A stretch of 64,000 nt of DNA from an uncultured Wenzhouxiangella sp. GTDB lineage: Bacteria > Pseudomonadota > Gammaproteobacteria > Xanthomonadales > Wenzhouxiangellaceae. Location: NCBI GenBank assembly GCA_913057195.1, contig CAJXNL010000008.1, forward strand, positions 1-64,000, given 5' to 3'. Position 1 is the first letter of the stretch. Every line of letters starts with the position of its first letter. A program made the translations under genes and the position numbers. Positions 1 to 8,202 of this stretch are shown piece by piece. The notes under the pieces are model-generated. The model worked only from the letters and a program-made list of their open reading frames with translations. It made no database searches and was not told where the DNA came from.

Positions 1-155
1 GTAAACACAGGCACCCAAAAAGCCAACAGACCGATTGACCCAATGGCAATGTGCAGCCATCGGTTTGTTTCTAGCCACACCGCCACCATAAACGCCCCAT
101 TGGGTTGCTGTAATCGATGTGGCCAGTATAGCCAAGTGGCCGTGGTGATTGCCAT
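1..155 (-). CDS. N-terminal fragment of a probable membrane protein (runs off window)
   Basis: An ATG at 155 on the minus strand, directly after an in-frame TGA, opens a frame that stays open to the window edge (51 codons). The peptide has a short polar start and then a hydrophobic stretch (LHIAIGSIGLLGFLGACVY) like the first membrane span of an inner-membrane protein. No clear Shine-Dalgarno is visible. The family is not recognised from so short a piece. The plus strand is also open here but gives no membrane-like or family-like peptide, so the minus frame is preferred. Low certainty. Confidence 0.35.
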   Translation of the reverse strand, partial: MAITTATWLYWPHRLQQPNGAFMVAVWLETNRWLHIAIGSIGLLAFWVPVF

Positions 156-228
156 TCACTGAGTCTGGAGGCGGGCACTGATAACCTTTGGATTTAAGTT
201 TTTATTTTCGACACAGGGAGCCTCACTC

Positions 229-1236
229 ATGACCCAAACCGTCCAAGCCTATGCCGCCATGGAAGCCGGCCAAACCTTGGTCCCTTATGAATATCAGTTG
301 CCTGAGTTGGGCGCCCATCAGGTCGACATCGAGGTTTTGCACTGCGGGATTTGCCATTCTGATTTGAGCATGCTCAACAATGATTGGGGCTTCAGTGCCT
401 ACCCCTTGGTGGCGGGACATGAGGTCATTGGTCGGATCAAGGCCAAAGGGGATCACGTCACCAACCTTGAATTGGGAGACACTGTCGGACTGGGATGGCA
501 AGCCGGTTATTGCATGGCGTGTTCTGAGTGCATGGGTGGTCACCACAACACGTGTCCCAGCGTCGAGATGACGATTGTGGGGCGCCATGGGGGGTTTGCC
601 AGTCATGTACGCGCTGAAGCACCTGCGGTGCTGAAACTCCCAGAGGGGCTTGATGCTGCTAAAGCCGGCCCGCTGCTGTGTGGCGGGATCACAGTCTTTG
701 CACCGATTCTTGAGCACGTCTCACCGACCGATGAGGTCGCCGTCGTGGGCATCGGTGGTCTGGGCCATTTGGCCATTCAATTTCTCAACAAGTGGGGATG
801 CGAAGTCACAGCGGTCACGCGGTCAAGCGACAAAGCCTCACAAGCACAAGCGCTGGGTGCGCACCACGTGATCACACCTCAGCAATTGGCGTCGGGTGAA
901 GCGGGTTTGGGCCGGTTCAAAATGGTGCTTTCGACCGTCAATGTTGCCATGGACTGGGCGGGCATTTTGGAGACTTTGGCCCCCCGAGGCCGGATTCATT
1001 CCGTGGGCGCAGTCGATGCACCGCTCGAGCTTCCGATTTTTCCATTAATCATGGGCGAGCGCAGTGTGGGTGCCTCGCCTGTGGGCTCGCCTGACGCCAT
1101 AACAACCATGCTCCAATTCGCTGCACGACACGGCATCGCCGCTCAAACCGAACACTTCCCGATGGCGTCGGTCAATGAAGCGTTGGCGCATCTGAAATCA
1201 GGCAAGGCACGTTATCGGGTGGTCTTGGACGCCTGA
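229..1236 (+). CDS. Zinc-dependent NAD(P) alcohol dehydrogenase (MDR family, YahK/CAD-like)
   Basis: Medium-chain dehydrogenase/reductase that should interconvert alcohols and aldehydes with NAD(P)H in the cytoplasm. Catalytic zinc ligands are C39 (GICHSD context), H64-E65 (GHEVIG) and C151. The structural zinc lobe has four cysteines at 95, 98, 101 and 109. The Rossmann glycine motif GIGGLG is at 174-179. At 335 residues it is slightly shorter than E. coli YahK but complete. AGGGAG at 215-220 precedes the ATG at a good distance. It is a single gene whose TGA abuts the stop of the convergent glycosyltransferase gene, the two stops sharing the palindrome TGATCA. Substrate is not predictable; the family prefers aromatic or branched aldehydes. 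Confidence 0.9.
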   Translation: MTQTVQAYAAMEAGQTLVPYEYQLPELGAHQVDIEVLHCGICHSDLSMLNNDWGFSAYPLVAGHEVIGRIKAKGDHVTNLELGDTVGLGWQAGYCMACSECMGGHHNTCPSVEMTIVGRHGGFASHVRAEAPAVLKLPEGLDAAKAGPLLCGGITVFAPILEHVSPTDEVAVVGIGGLGHLAIQFLNKWGCEVTAVTRSSDKASQAQALGAHHVITPQQLASGEAGLGRFKMVLSTVNVAMDWAGILETLAPRGRIHSVGAVDAPLELPIFPLIMGERSVGASPVGSPDAITTMLQFAARHGIAAQTEHFPMASVNEALAHLKSGKARYRVVLDA

Positions 1237-2268
1237 TCAGGCCGACTCGTTTGGGGTGTCAAGCGCCTCCCGCAGGCTGTTGGCCACAACATGGGGCTGG
1301 GCGTCGGTCCATGCCCAGCCCCGGTTGCCTCCGCCGTAAGGGGCATAGACTTCAGCTCGAGTGACCTTAAATAACCCGTGTGTGAGCGTGTCGGCCGCGC
1401 ACGCCAGGTGCATGACGCCACCATCGGTGGCAATCACGGCATCCAGCGCACTCAACTGTGCCGCAAAGTCGCGAAGCTCCAGCGCAAGAAAAGCACCATC
1501 GGTGCCATCAAGCAGCGTTTCACCATGCGCTGGCAAGATCTCGATTAACCGCGCATCGGGCATGGCGTGACGAAGCGCTTCGATCAGTGAGTGCCACCAC
1601 TCGATGGGATAATCCCGTCCTTTATTGGCGAAGGGATACAAGCCAATCAAGTGCGCCGGTCTGTCACTGAAACCCAGCCTCTCCATTAACCGATGCTGGC
1701 CGTGAGCCTTCTCTTCTGGAGTCAAGCGCAGGCTGACACGTGGAAAGGGTGTCGGCAAAGGCACATCGAGCTGCTCGTTTAAAGCACTTAGGGCGGCCAA
1801 AGCCATGTGCGGGTCGTGGTGTGCCTGCGGGATGATTGTGATGGGCGCATCAATGATGCGGGCAATCAAATGCGCCGATTGTGAGGTTGGATCGACCAAG
1901 ATGGCCAAGTCATATTGATGGCGGACCGACCGTCTAAATGCCATATCAAACGGCAGTTTCAAGATGGGCTCGGGCGTTTCAATGCAGGCGCGAATGCAGT
2001 GAAAAGATTGACAGATGGCCGCTGCGCGACCGCCGGCAATGAGATCAACCCTTGCGTTCGGCCAGCGCTTTTCAATGGCTGCGATGAGGGGTGTGAGCAA
2101 TAAAATGTTGCCCAATCGGTGGTTGGGCCGAATGATCACGATGCGCTGAGGGGAGTGGGTGATTGTTTCGCTGGATGGCTCAAGCGCCAGACGCTCCACC
2201 AGCAAAGACACCAACCGACGCCGCCAGGCACGGCGTCCACGGTGTGTCCACCAATGGGGCGCCCTCAC
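1237..2268 (-). CDS. Glycosyltransferase family 9 (heptosyltransferase-like)
   Basis: GT9-type GT-B glycosyltransferase of 343 residues, the family of LPS-core heptosyltransferases. The N-terminal Rossmann domain starts near residue 43 with IVIIRPNHRLGNILLLTPL, matching the family signature around RxxxLGDxLLxTP. The C-terminal domain has the donor-binding region ATDGGVMHLA near residue 280, equivalent to the S-D-T-G-P-M-H-LA motif. It starts with GTG at 2268, 30 bases after the upstream metallophosphoesterase stop, so the two probably form an operon. No other LPS-core gene lies nearby, so the acceptor (core, glycan or other polyol) is unknown. Confidence 0.8.
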   Translation of the reverse strand: MRAPHWWTHRGRRAWRRRLVSLLVERLALEPSSETITHSPQRIVIIRPNHRLGNILLLTPLIAAIEKRWPNARVDLIAGGRAAAICQSFHCIRACIETPEPILKLPFDMAFRRSVRHQYDLAILVDPTSQSAHLIARIIDAPITIIPQAHHDPHMALAALSALNEQLDVPLPTPFPRVSLRLTPEEKAHGQHRLMERLGFSDRPAHLIGLYPFANKGRDYPIEWWHSLIEALRHAMPDARLIEILPAHGETLLDGTDGAFLALELRDFAAQLSALDAVIATDGGVMHLACAADTLTHGLFKVTRAEVYAPYGGGNRGWAWTDAQPHVVANSLREALDTPNESA

Positions 2269-2298
2269 GAGCGGTGGCCGTGATTTTGGGGTGAGGCC

Positions 2299-3189
2299 TC
2301 AGTAGTCAAACCGGTGTGTGAACTTCGGCAGGGTTTGTCCGGTTTGGGCATCGATGGTTTCAATCACACCCAAACGAGTGTCATAGAGCGTGACCAGTCG
2401 AAAGTAAGGATGGTGAAACGTCTCATCCGGGAGTTTGGTGCGCTCCAATGCAGGCACATGCACATGTTCGACACCTTGGTGTTCGACAATGCCGTTCACG
2501 CGGTGGAGATCCATGTGTAAATCGCCAGAAAAAATGACCGCGAGCGTTTCGTGTTCAGACAAAGCCTGGAAGCTGGGGTTGGCGGTGCCTTTGTCACCGC
2601 CTTCTGGGAAAACGCCCACTTGAGCGCCGTGGACAAACAAAAACTTAGGCTGCTCAGGTGCCTGGTTGAGTTGTGTCTCGATCCAAGCCACGCCGTCATC
2701 GGTGAATTCGCGACCATCCAAATCGGGTGAGGCGGAAATGAAAGTCGCGACCGGGCGCTGTGTGACATAACGAATCGAATCAACGGGCGCTTGAAGGTTG
2801 CCCCAATGCTGGGCATATTCGAAAAATTTTTCTGGCGTGTCGTTGAACTCTTCATTGCCCATGATGGGATAAAACGGCAACTCCAGCTTCTGGAGCACCG
2901 CTGTGAGGTTTCGATACTGAATATCGGTGGCCTTGTGCGGGAGATCGCCGACTCCAAAGACCATCTCGATATTTCTTGGCCCAGCCAGGGCATTGAGGGT
3001 GTTTACTGCGGCTGACAGGCCTGGGAACTCAGCGTTGGGCTTGGGTTCGGCATCACCAATGACGGCGAACGTCAACACGGGCTGAGCGGTGGCAGGGTGC
3101 GCATCGCCAGGCTTGATCACCAGCGCCATCAGCATCATCATGCAGGTCAGTGTCATCAATGACCATCTAAGCTTTTGAATCTGTAACAT
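2299..3189 (-). CDS. Secreted metallophosphoesterase-like protein with variant metal motifs
   Basis: A 296-residue protein with an N-terminal signal sequence (hydrophobic core about 10-25), probably periplasmic. It keeps the order of calcineurin-like phosphoesterase motifs but with changes: GDAE at 45-48 (motif I, normally DxH), GVGD at 79-82 (motif II), GNEE at 111-114 (normally GNHE), VHG at 186-188 and GDLHMD at 222-227 (normally GHxH). Activity on phosphomonoesters is therefore uncertain. It is divergent from the phytase gene and sits within a group of phosphate-scavenging genes, with the GT9 gene downstream. Start ATG 3189 follows a GGGATGG purine run. Most likely a hydrolase of phosphorylated compounds; a non-catalytic role cannot be excluded. 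Confidence 0.7.
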   Translation of the reverse strand: MLQIQKLRWSLMTLTCMMMLMALVIKPGDAHPATAQPVLTFAVIGDAEPKPNAEFPGLSAAVNTLNALAGPRNIEMVFGVGDLPHKATDIQYRNLTAVLQKLELPFYPIMGNEEFNDTPEKFFEYAQHWGNLQAPVDSIRYVTQRPVATFISASPDLDGREFTDDGVAWIETQLNQAPEQPKFLFVHGAQVGVFPEGGDKGTANPSFQALSEHETLAVIFSGDLHMDLHRVNGIVEHQGVEHVHVPALERTKLPDETFHHPYFRLVTLYDTRLGVIETIDAQTGQTLPKFTHRFDY

Positions 3190-3296
3190 CCATCCATCCC
3201 GAATCGCTTAAAGTAAAAAAAGAAAAATCAAGGGGTGCGCACAGTTTGATTGTTCGCGCATTCACTGGTTCGACACCAACTAAAAGGATACTTAAC

Positions 3297-5246
3297 TTGC
3301 GCATTCAATATGCCATTTTTGTCTCGATTGTTGCCACTGTCGTCGCTGCCTTTGCCGCGATCGCGCCAACTCAAGCGTCGGATCGACAAGTCGATGCGGT
3401 CAGCACTGGCTATCTCAAAGATGTGGCCCTGGCGCCCTCACAAACGCCCACACCATGGCGAATTGTCGCGTTGGATGCCGGTGGATTGGCGGTGTTGGAC
3501 AAACATGGTCAGCCCGTCTCCACGGTTGAAGGCCACTGGATTGAGCGTGTGGATGCCATCGAAACAGACGACCAAGTGATTTTGGCTGCCCCCGAAGAGC
3601 AGGCCGGCATTCACCTGTGGTCGGTTGATCAAGCCACAGGGGCTTTGTCACCCTGGATGGGTCAAGACAGCTTGTGGCCAGTTGACTTTGCGCCGGTGGT
3701 GGCGTGTTTGGCCCACGATGCCTCTGATGATCAATACTTTGTCTTTGCGGCCACCGAGGATGGCACCATCCACCACTACCGCATTTTGGATGGCGCTGAA
3801 AATCCCTCTCTACGGCGGATCAGAACGCTGGCAATCGGTGGCGAAATCAGCAGCTGCAGCACCCGTTCTGACCATCAGTGGTTGTATGTGACAGAGCCTG
3901 GCGTGGGCGTCTGGCGGTTGCAGACGGCATCGGAGGCCGAAAGAATCCGTGAGCCACTGGCCTTGCTTGAACCGTTTGGTCAGCTTGATGCGGCCGTTAA
4001 GGTTTCGATGGGGCCGAACGGGACACTGAGCGTATTGGGCGAGCGCAATATTTATTTTTTGAGCAGCCGCGACGGTGCCATCCAGACGAGCCAGCCCGTG
4101 CCGGTTGAAGCGTTGGGTGCCGAGGGAATGAGTGTGGATGATGATTGGATGGTCTTTGCTGTCGAAGGGGGCGAGCGGGAAGGCGGTGGTCGGTTGGTCT
4201 CGACCGCATTGCCCAATGTCGAATTCACGCCCGCTTCTGGGCCTTCCCCCGTGGCGACAGTGAAGGCGACGGTGGAAACCGAGCCGGTGGCTTCGGTGGG
4301 TGATGCGGCCGATGACCCAGCCGTTTGGATACATCCTGAAGACGCCACCCGAAGCCTGATCCTGGGCACAGACAAGCAGGCAGGCTTATATGTCTACAAC
4401 CTGGCGGGCGACGTTGAGCAGTTTTTGCCCGCAGGCAAAGTCAACAACGTGGATGTGCGCTACGGATTTGAGCTTGGTGATGGTTCCGTGGTGGACATCG
4501 CTGTTGCAACCAACCGAAGCCACGGGACATTGACCATCTGGGGCATTAATCAGCGCACAGGTGAATTGGTCGAGCTGGGCGCGGGGCGCGAGAACCTGGT
4601 GATGAACGAGCCCTATGGGTTGTGCCTGTATGCGCATGCCGATGACAATGCGCTTTATGCCATCGCGAACTCTAAAGCGGGTGAGGTGGAGCAATACCGC
4701 CTGATGGCCACTGATCAGGATCAGATCACCACCGCGTTGGTTCGATCGTTTGAAGTGGGATCCATCACAGAGGGCTGTGTGGTCGATGATGCCCATCATC
4801 GTCTGTTCATCGGTGAAGAGACTCGTGGAATTTGGGCGTACGACGCGCGGCCCGATCGCCCGGCATCCCAAGCCGATCGATTTTCGGTCGACGCGGTGGC
4901 GCCAGAGGGTCGCCTGACGGCCGATATTGAAGGTTTGGCGCTTTACTTGGAGGGCACCGACGGAGGCTATTTGGTGGCTTCTGTCCAGGGAGCGAATCAA
5001 TTCGCCGTGTACGACCGAAAGCCACCCCACGCCTTCCGGGGCTTTTTTGAGATTGGGGCCAATCCAGCCGATGGCATTGACGGGGTCAGTGAGACCGATG
5101 GCTTGGAAGTGGTCAGTCATGACCTCGGCCCGGCATTTCCGGCCGGATTGATCGCGGTTCAAGACGGGCGGAATGTTGAGCCCCCCGAGCGTCAAAACTT
5201 TAAGCTCGTTCCATGGACGGACGTGGTTGACGCTGTGCTGAGGTGA
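3297..5246 (+). CDS. Beta-propeller 3-phytase, two-domain, secreted
   Basis: Hydrolyses phytate (inositol hexakisphosphate) with Ca2+ in the periplasm or outside the cell. I choose TTG 3297 because AAAAGGA at 3282-3288 lies 8 bases upstream and the translation then begins with a good signal peptide (residues 1 to about 28, cleavage near TQAS). This gives 649 residues. Residues about 30-310 form a first, incomplete propeller domain. Residues about 323-649 form the canonical domain, with DDPAVWIHP, GTDKQAGLYVY, KVNNVDVRY, EPYGLCLY, DIEGLALY and SVQGANQFAVYDR. Dual-domain phytases of this layout are known. The TonB-dependent receptor gene follows after 90 bases, behind its own Pho-box-like repeats. 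Confidence 0.9.
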   Translation: MRIQYAIFVSIVATVVAAFAAIAPTQASDRQVDAVSTGYLKDVALAPSQTPTPWRIVALDAGGLAVLDKHGQPVSTVEGHWIERVDAIETDDQVILAAPEEQAGIHLWSVDQATGALSPWMGQDSLWPVDFAPVVACLAHDASDDQYFVFAATEDGTIHHYRILDGAENPSLRRIRTLAIGGEISSCSTRSDHQWLYVTEPGVGVWRLQTASEAERIREPLALLEPFGQLDAAVKVSMGPNGTLSVLGERNIYFLSSRDGAIQTSQPVPVEALGAEGMSVDDDWMVFAVEGGEREGGGRLVSTALPNVEFTPASGPSPVATVKATVETEPVASVGDAADDPAVWIHPEDATRSLILGTDKQAGLYVYNLAGDVEQFLPAGKVNNVDVRYGFELGDGSVVDIAVATNRSHGTLTIWGINQRTGELVELGAGRENLVMNEPYGLCLYAHADDNALYAIANSKAGEVEQYRLMATDQDQITTALVRSFEVGSITEGCVVDDAHHRLFIGEETRGIWAYDARPDRPASQADRFSVDAVAPEGRLTADIEGLALYLEGTDGGYLVASVQGANQFAVYDRKPPHAFRGFFEIGANPADGIDGVSETDGLEVVSHDLGPAFPAGLIAVQDGRNVEPPERQNFKLVPWTDVVDAVLR

Positions 5247-5248
5247 AA

Positions 5249-5292
5249 TTGTAAAAAAAACGTCATATCCATGTGACTTTGGTGTTACATGC
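5249..5292 (+). promoter_or_regulatory. Four tandem 11-bp Pho-box-like repeats upstream of the TonB receptor gene
   Basis: Directly after the phytase stop lie four consecutive 11-base units: TTGTAAAAAAA (5249-5259), ACGTCATATCC (5260-5270), ATGTGACTTTG (5271-5281) and GTGTTACATGC (5282-5292). Each fits the PhoB half-site pattern, a 7-base element like CTGTCAT or CTGTAAC followed by a 4-base spacer. Two adjacent units make one Pho box, so this would be two boxes, 45-88 bases before the receptor start. PhoB binding is an inference; it is supported by the phytase immediately upstream. Confidence 0.6.
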
Positions 5293-5336
5293 CCGCTCCA
5301 CCATGACGATGTTTTCATACACGTCAGGTGAGCCCC

Positions 5337-8144
5337 ATGATTGTTAATGTTTCTAAACGCCTCGCAGGCCTGTTGCTGGCTTGCGGCATGATGATGTCCG
5401 TTCAGGCCCAAACACCCAACACTGGCGCGATCGTCGGTGAAGTGGTGGTGGACGAGGCCATCAAATTAGAGGGTGCCAGTGTGCGCTTGGTGGGCACAGA
5501 CCGGCGCGCCTCAACCGATCGTGACGGTGCATTTCGCTTTGCTCAGGTCGCGCCCGGTGACTACGAGCTCGAAATCGTTTACGTGGGCACCCCGGCATTG
5601 AGCGCATCCGCTGAGGTGGTCGCTGGGCAAACCACCGAACTGGTCATCGAATTGGCCCAGGATGCCCAGATGGACCGGATGGTCGTTGTCGGTCAGGCGG
5701 CGATTCAAAGCGCTTCTTTATCGCGTGAGCGGTCCGCAATTAACAACATCAACGTGCTCTCGGCTGACGCGATTGGCCAATTCCCAGACAACAATGTGGC
5801 TGAGGCTTTGCAGCGGGTCTCTGGTTTGTCGCTTGAGCGTGATCAGGGCGAAGGTCGGTTTGTGGTCATCCGAGGGGCCAACGCCAACTTCAACACCACC
5901 ACATTCAACGGCCTGCGCGTGCCGGGTCCAGAAGACGACAGCCGAGCGGTGAACTTGGATGTGGTCTCGTCTGACTTGGTGGAGAGTGTCGAAATCAGCA
6001 AGTCACTGATGCCTGATCAAGACGCCGATGGCGTGGGTGGCAACATTGAAGTGACCACCCTGAGTGCGTTTGATTTGGGCAATTCAGTCAAGCTCAATGC
6101 TCAAGGCAGCTACAACGAGACCCTTGAAAAGACCAGTCCCCGAGTCAACCTCACCGGCACGCGCTTGTTCAGCGTCGGCGGTGGCGTGGACAATCTCGCG
6201 GTGTCTGGTTCGATCAACTATTTCGACCGGGAGTTTGCAGTGGATAATGTCGAAGCCGGCATTTATCCTGAGGTTGACGCACCCGGTGGCGGTGTGGTCC
6301 GAGCACCAGAAGCGGCCGAGCAGCGCGATTATCAGTTGAGTCGTGAACGCACCGGCGGCGTGTTGAACTTCGACTATCGGCCCAATGAACAAACAGAGCT
6401 CTATTTGCGAACGCTTTACAGCGAGTTTGCTGATAATGAGATCGAGCTTGAGCATGAGTACATTTTTGAAGATGCTGACGTTGTCGATCTGAATGAAGGC
6501 GGCGGCATTTTCTCAGGGGGTGAGGTGGAGCGCCGCGGCAAGGAAACGACCGCCACCCGTGAGATCATGACCATCGCTGCCGGCGGTCGCATTTTTCAAG
6601 GCGATTGGGAAACCGACTTTCAGGTGGGGTATGCCGAAGCATCAACCTCAGAGCCATTCTCACTCGGAACTGCTCTGATCGCGGGTGATCTGGACATTGG
6701 GTACGACTACACAGGCGCCGGTGGGCGCGAGGCGCCCAATTTGTTTGGCTTGGACAACAGCGCATTGGAGGACTTGGGTGCCTACGAGCTTGACCTGGTT
6801 GAGTTGGAAAGCGACAAAACGCAAGAAGAAGAGTGGTCATTTGAAATCAACACTCAGCGCTATGTGGCCTGGGGCAGCAATCCTGGCCGCATTCAGTTTG
6901 GGGCCAAAGCGCGCATCCGAGAAAAGTTCAACGACGCGAATAACTCAAACTTTGTGGACTTTGACGCCGATTACACGTTGAATGATTTGGTCGGTCCAGG
7001 CCAACGTGATTATCCGTTGGGCCGGTTTGGGCCCTACATCAGCACCGCGACACTTCGTGATTTTTATTTCGCGAATTCGGCTAACTGGGGCATTGACCCG
7101 ACGGATTTCTTGCTCGACAGTGAGGGTGAAGACTACACATTAGATGAGAACGTGTATGCGGCCTATTTTATGGCGGAGTCTTCTATCGGTGATCTCGATC
7201 TGTTGGCAGGTCTTCGTATTGAACAGACCGACATTGAGCAAAGTGGGTTCCGCGCGATTGTCAACGAAGATGTCAATGACGGCATCCCGACGATCGAGCC
7301 ATTTTCAGGCGACAACGACTACACCGATCTGTTCCCCAATTTCCAAGCGCGTTACGCAATCAATGACAACTGGCAATTCCGTGCAGCCTATACACGCTCG
7401 ATGGGGCGCCCAACATTTGAGGCGGCTGGTGCGCGCCAGGTGGTTGAGATTGAAGGGGGAGAGACGGTCGCAGAAGTGGGCAACCCCGGTCTCAACCCGT
7501 TTTATGTTGATAACTTTGATGCAGAGTTCAGCTATTTTGCCAGCGAAGCCCTTGGAGCGGCGTCGGTCGGCGTGTTCTACAAAGACGTTGAAGATTTCTT
7601 TGTGACAAGCAACATTGCCGGTCAGTCTCCTTTTGAGACTTTCGATGAGGTCGAATCGGTTATCAATGGAGGCAACGCCGAGGTGTATGGCTTGGAGTTG
7701 AGTTACGTGCAGGAATTCACGTTCTTGCCTGGAGCGTGGCGTGGTTTGCTGTTAACCGCCAACTACACGCTGGTTGACTCCAGCGCCCAGGTGCCGTTCC
7801 GAGACTCTGACATTCCGCTGCCGGGTCAATCGGACAACATTATCAATGTGGCATTGGGGTATGACTATCAAGGTTTGTCGCTTCGTCTCGCCGCGAACCA
7901 TCGTGGTGAGTATTTTGATGAGATCGAAGAGCCTGATGATCCAACCCAGGATCGATATGTCAGCTCAGAGACGCGTTTAGATTTCACCTCTAAGTACCAG
8001 TTCACAGAAAACGTGACCGGCGTATTCAACGTCTCGAATATCACTGACGAGCCGTTTTACGCCTTTTTGGGTGAGAAAGCATACGCAAACCAGTACGACG
8101 AATTTGGCCGCACCGTCGAGCTGGGTGTGGAAGTTCGCTTCTAA
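5337..8144 (+). CDS. TonB-dependent outer-membrane receptor with carboxypeptidase-regulatory-like N domain
   Basis: Outer-membrane active-transport barrel of 935 residues. The start is ATG 5337 because AGGTGAG at 5325-5331 is a good Shine-Dalgarno; an in-frame GTG at 5328 overlaps it. A signal peptide (1 to about 25, ending VQAQ) is followed by a carboxypeptidase-regulatory-like beta domain (about 30-105) and a plug (about 125-245, with QFPDNNVAEALQRVSG, VVIRGANANFNT and MPDQDADGVGGNIEVTT). The 22-strand barrel ends in the terminal phenylalanine of VELGVEVRF. The type resembles large Caulobacter/Xanthomonas receptors. Its place behind phytase and Pho-like repeats suggests uptake of phytate or an inositol-phosphate or metal-phosphate product, which is inference. 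A terminator follows at 8174. Confidence 0.92.
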   Translation: MIVNVSKRLAGLLLACGMMMSVQAQTPNTGAIVGEVVVDEAIKLEGASVRLVGTDRRASTDRDGAFRFAQVAPGDYELEIVYVGTPALSASAEVVAGQTTELVIELAQDAQMDRMVVVGQAAIQSASLSRERSAINNINVLSADAIGQFPDNNVAEALQRVSGLSLERDQGEGRFVVIRGANANFNTTTFNGLRVPGPEDDSRAVNLDVVSSDLVESVEISKSLMPDQDADGVGGNIEVTTLSAFDLGNSVKLNAQGSYNETLEKTSPRVNLTGTRLFSVGGGVDNLAVSGSINYFDREFAVDNVEAGIYPEVDAPGGGVVRAPEAAEQRDYQLSRERTGGVLNFDYRPNEQTELYLRTLYSEFADNEIELEHEYIFEDADVVDLNEGGGIFSGGEVERRGKETTATREIMTIAAGGRIFQGDWETDFQVGYAEASTSEPFSLGTALIAGDLDIGYDYTGAGGREAPNLFGLDNSALEDLGAYELDLVELESDKTQEEEWSFEINTQRYVAWGSNPGRIQFGAKARIREKFNDANNSNFVDFDADYTLNDLVGPGQRDYPLGRFGPYISTATLRDFYFANSANWGIDPTDFLLDSEGEDYTLDENVYAAYFMAESSIGDLDLLAGLRIEQTDIEQSGFRAIVNEDVNDGIPTIEPFSGDNDYTDLFPNFQARYAINDNWQFRAAYTRSMGRPTFEAAGARQVVEIEGGETVAEVGNPGLNPFYVDNFDAEFSYFASEALGAASVGVFYKDVEDFFVTSNIAGQSPFETFDEVESVINGGNAEVYGLELSYVQEFTFLPGAWRGLLLTANYTLVDSSAQVPFRDSDIPLPGQSDNIINVALGYDYQGLSLRLAANHRGEYFDEIEEPDDPTQDRYVSSETRLDFTSKYQFTENVTGVFNVSNITDEPFYAFLGEKAYANQYDEFGRTVELGVEVRF

Positions 8145-8173
8145 AAAACACCCCATGGTGTCAAACGAATTTT

Positions 8174-8199
8174 GGGGCGCCTCGGCGCCCCATTTTTTT
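8174..8199 (+). terminator. Rho-independent terminator of the phytase/receptor transcript
   Basis: GGGGCGC (8174-8180), tetraloop CTCG (8181-8184) and GCGCCCC (8185-8191) form a perfect 7-bp GC stem, followed by A and seven T residues (8193-8199). It lies 30 bases after the receptor stop. On the opposite strand the stem is not followed by a U-run, so it works only rightward. It is the only strong intrinsic terminator I found in the window. Confidence 0.9.
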
Positions 8200-8202
8200 G
8201 TC

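Noticed and set aside
1-162. Plus-strand frame open from the window edge to a TGA at 160-162
   Set aside because: Its peptide shows no family features, while the minus strand gives a plausible membrane-protein start.
5281-5330. Possible small peptide gene between phytase and receptor
   Set aside because: The gap is fully used by Pho-like repeats and the receptor ribosome-binding site; no coding frame.
4386-5411. 341-codon open frame antisense to the phytase gene
   Set aside because: The opposite frame has all phytase motifs, and the antisense peptide has no family signal or start site; it is a codon-bias shadow.
6012-6060. EF-hand-like DQDADGVGG in the TonB receptor plug
   Set aside because: This D-x-D-x-D-G string is a common conserved part of plugs in this receptor class, not a calcium site.
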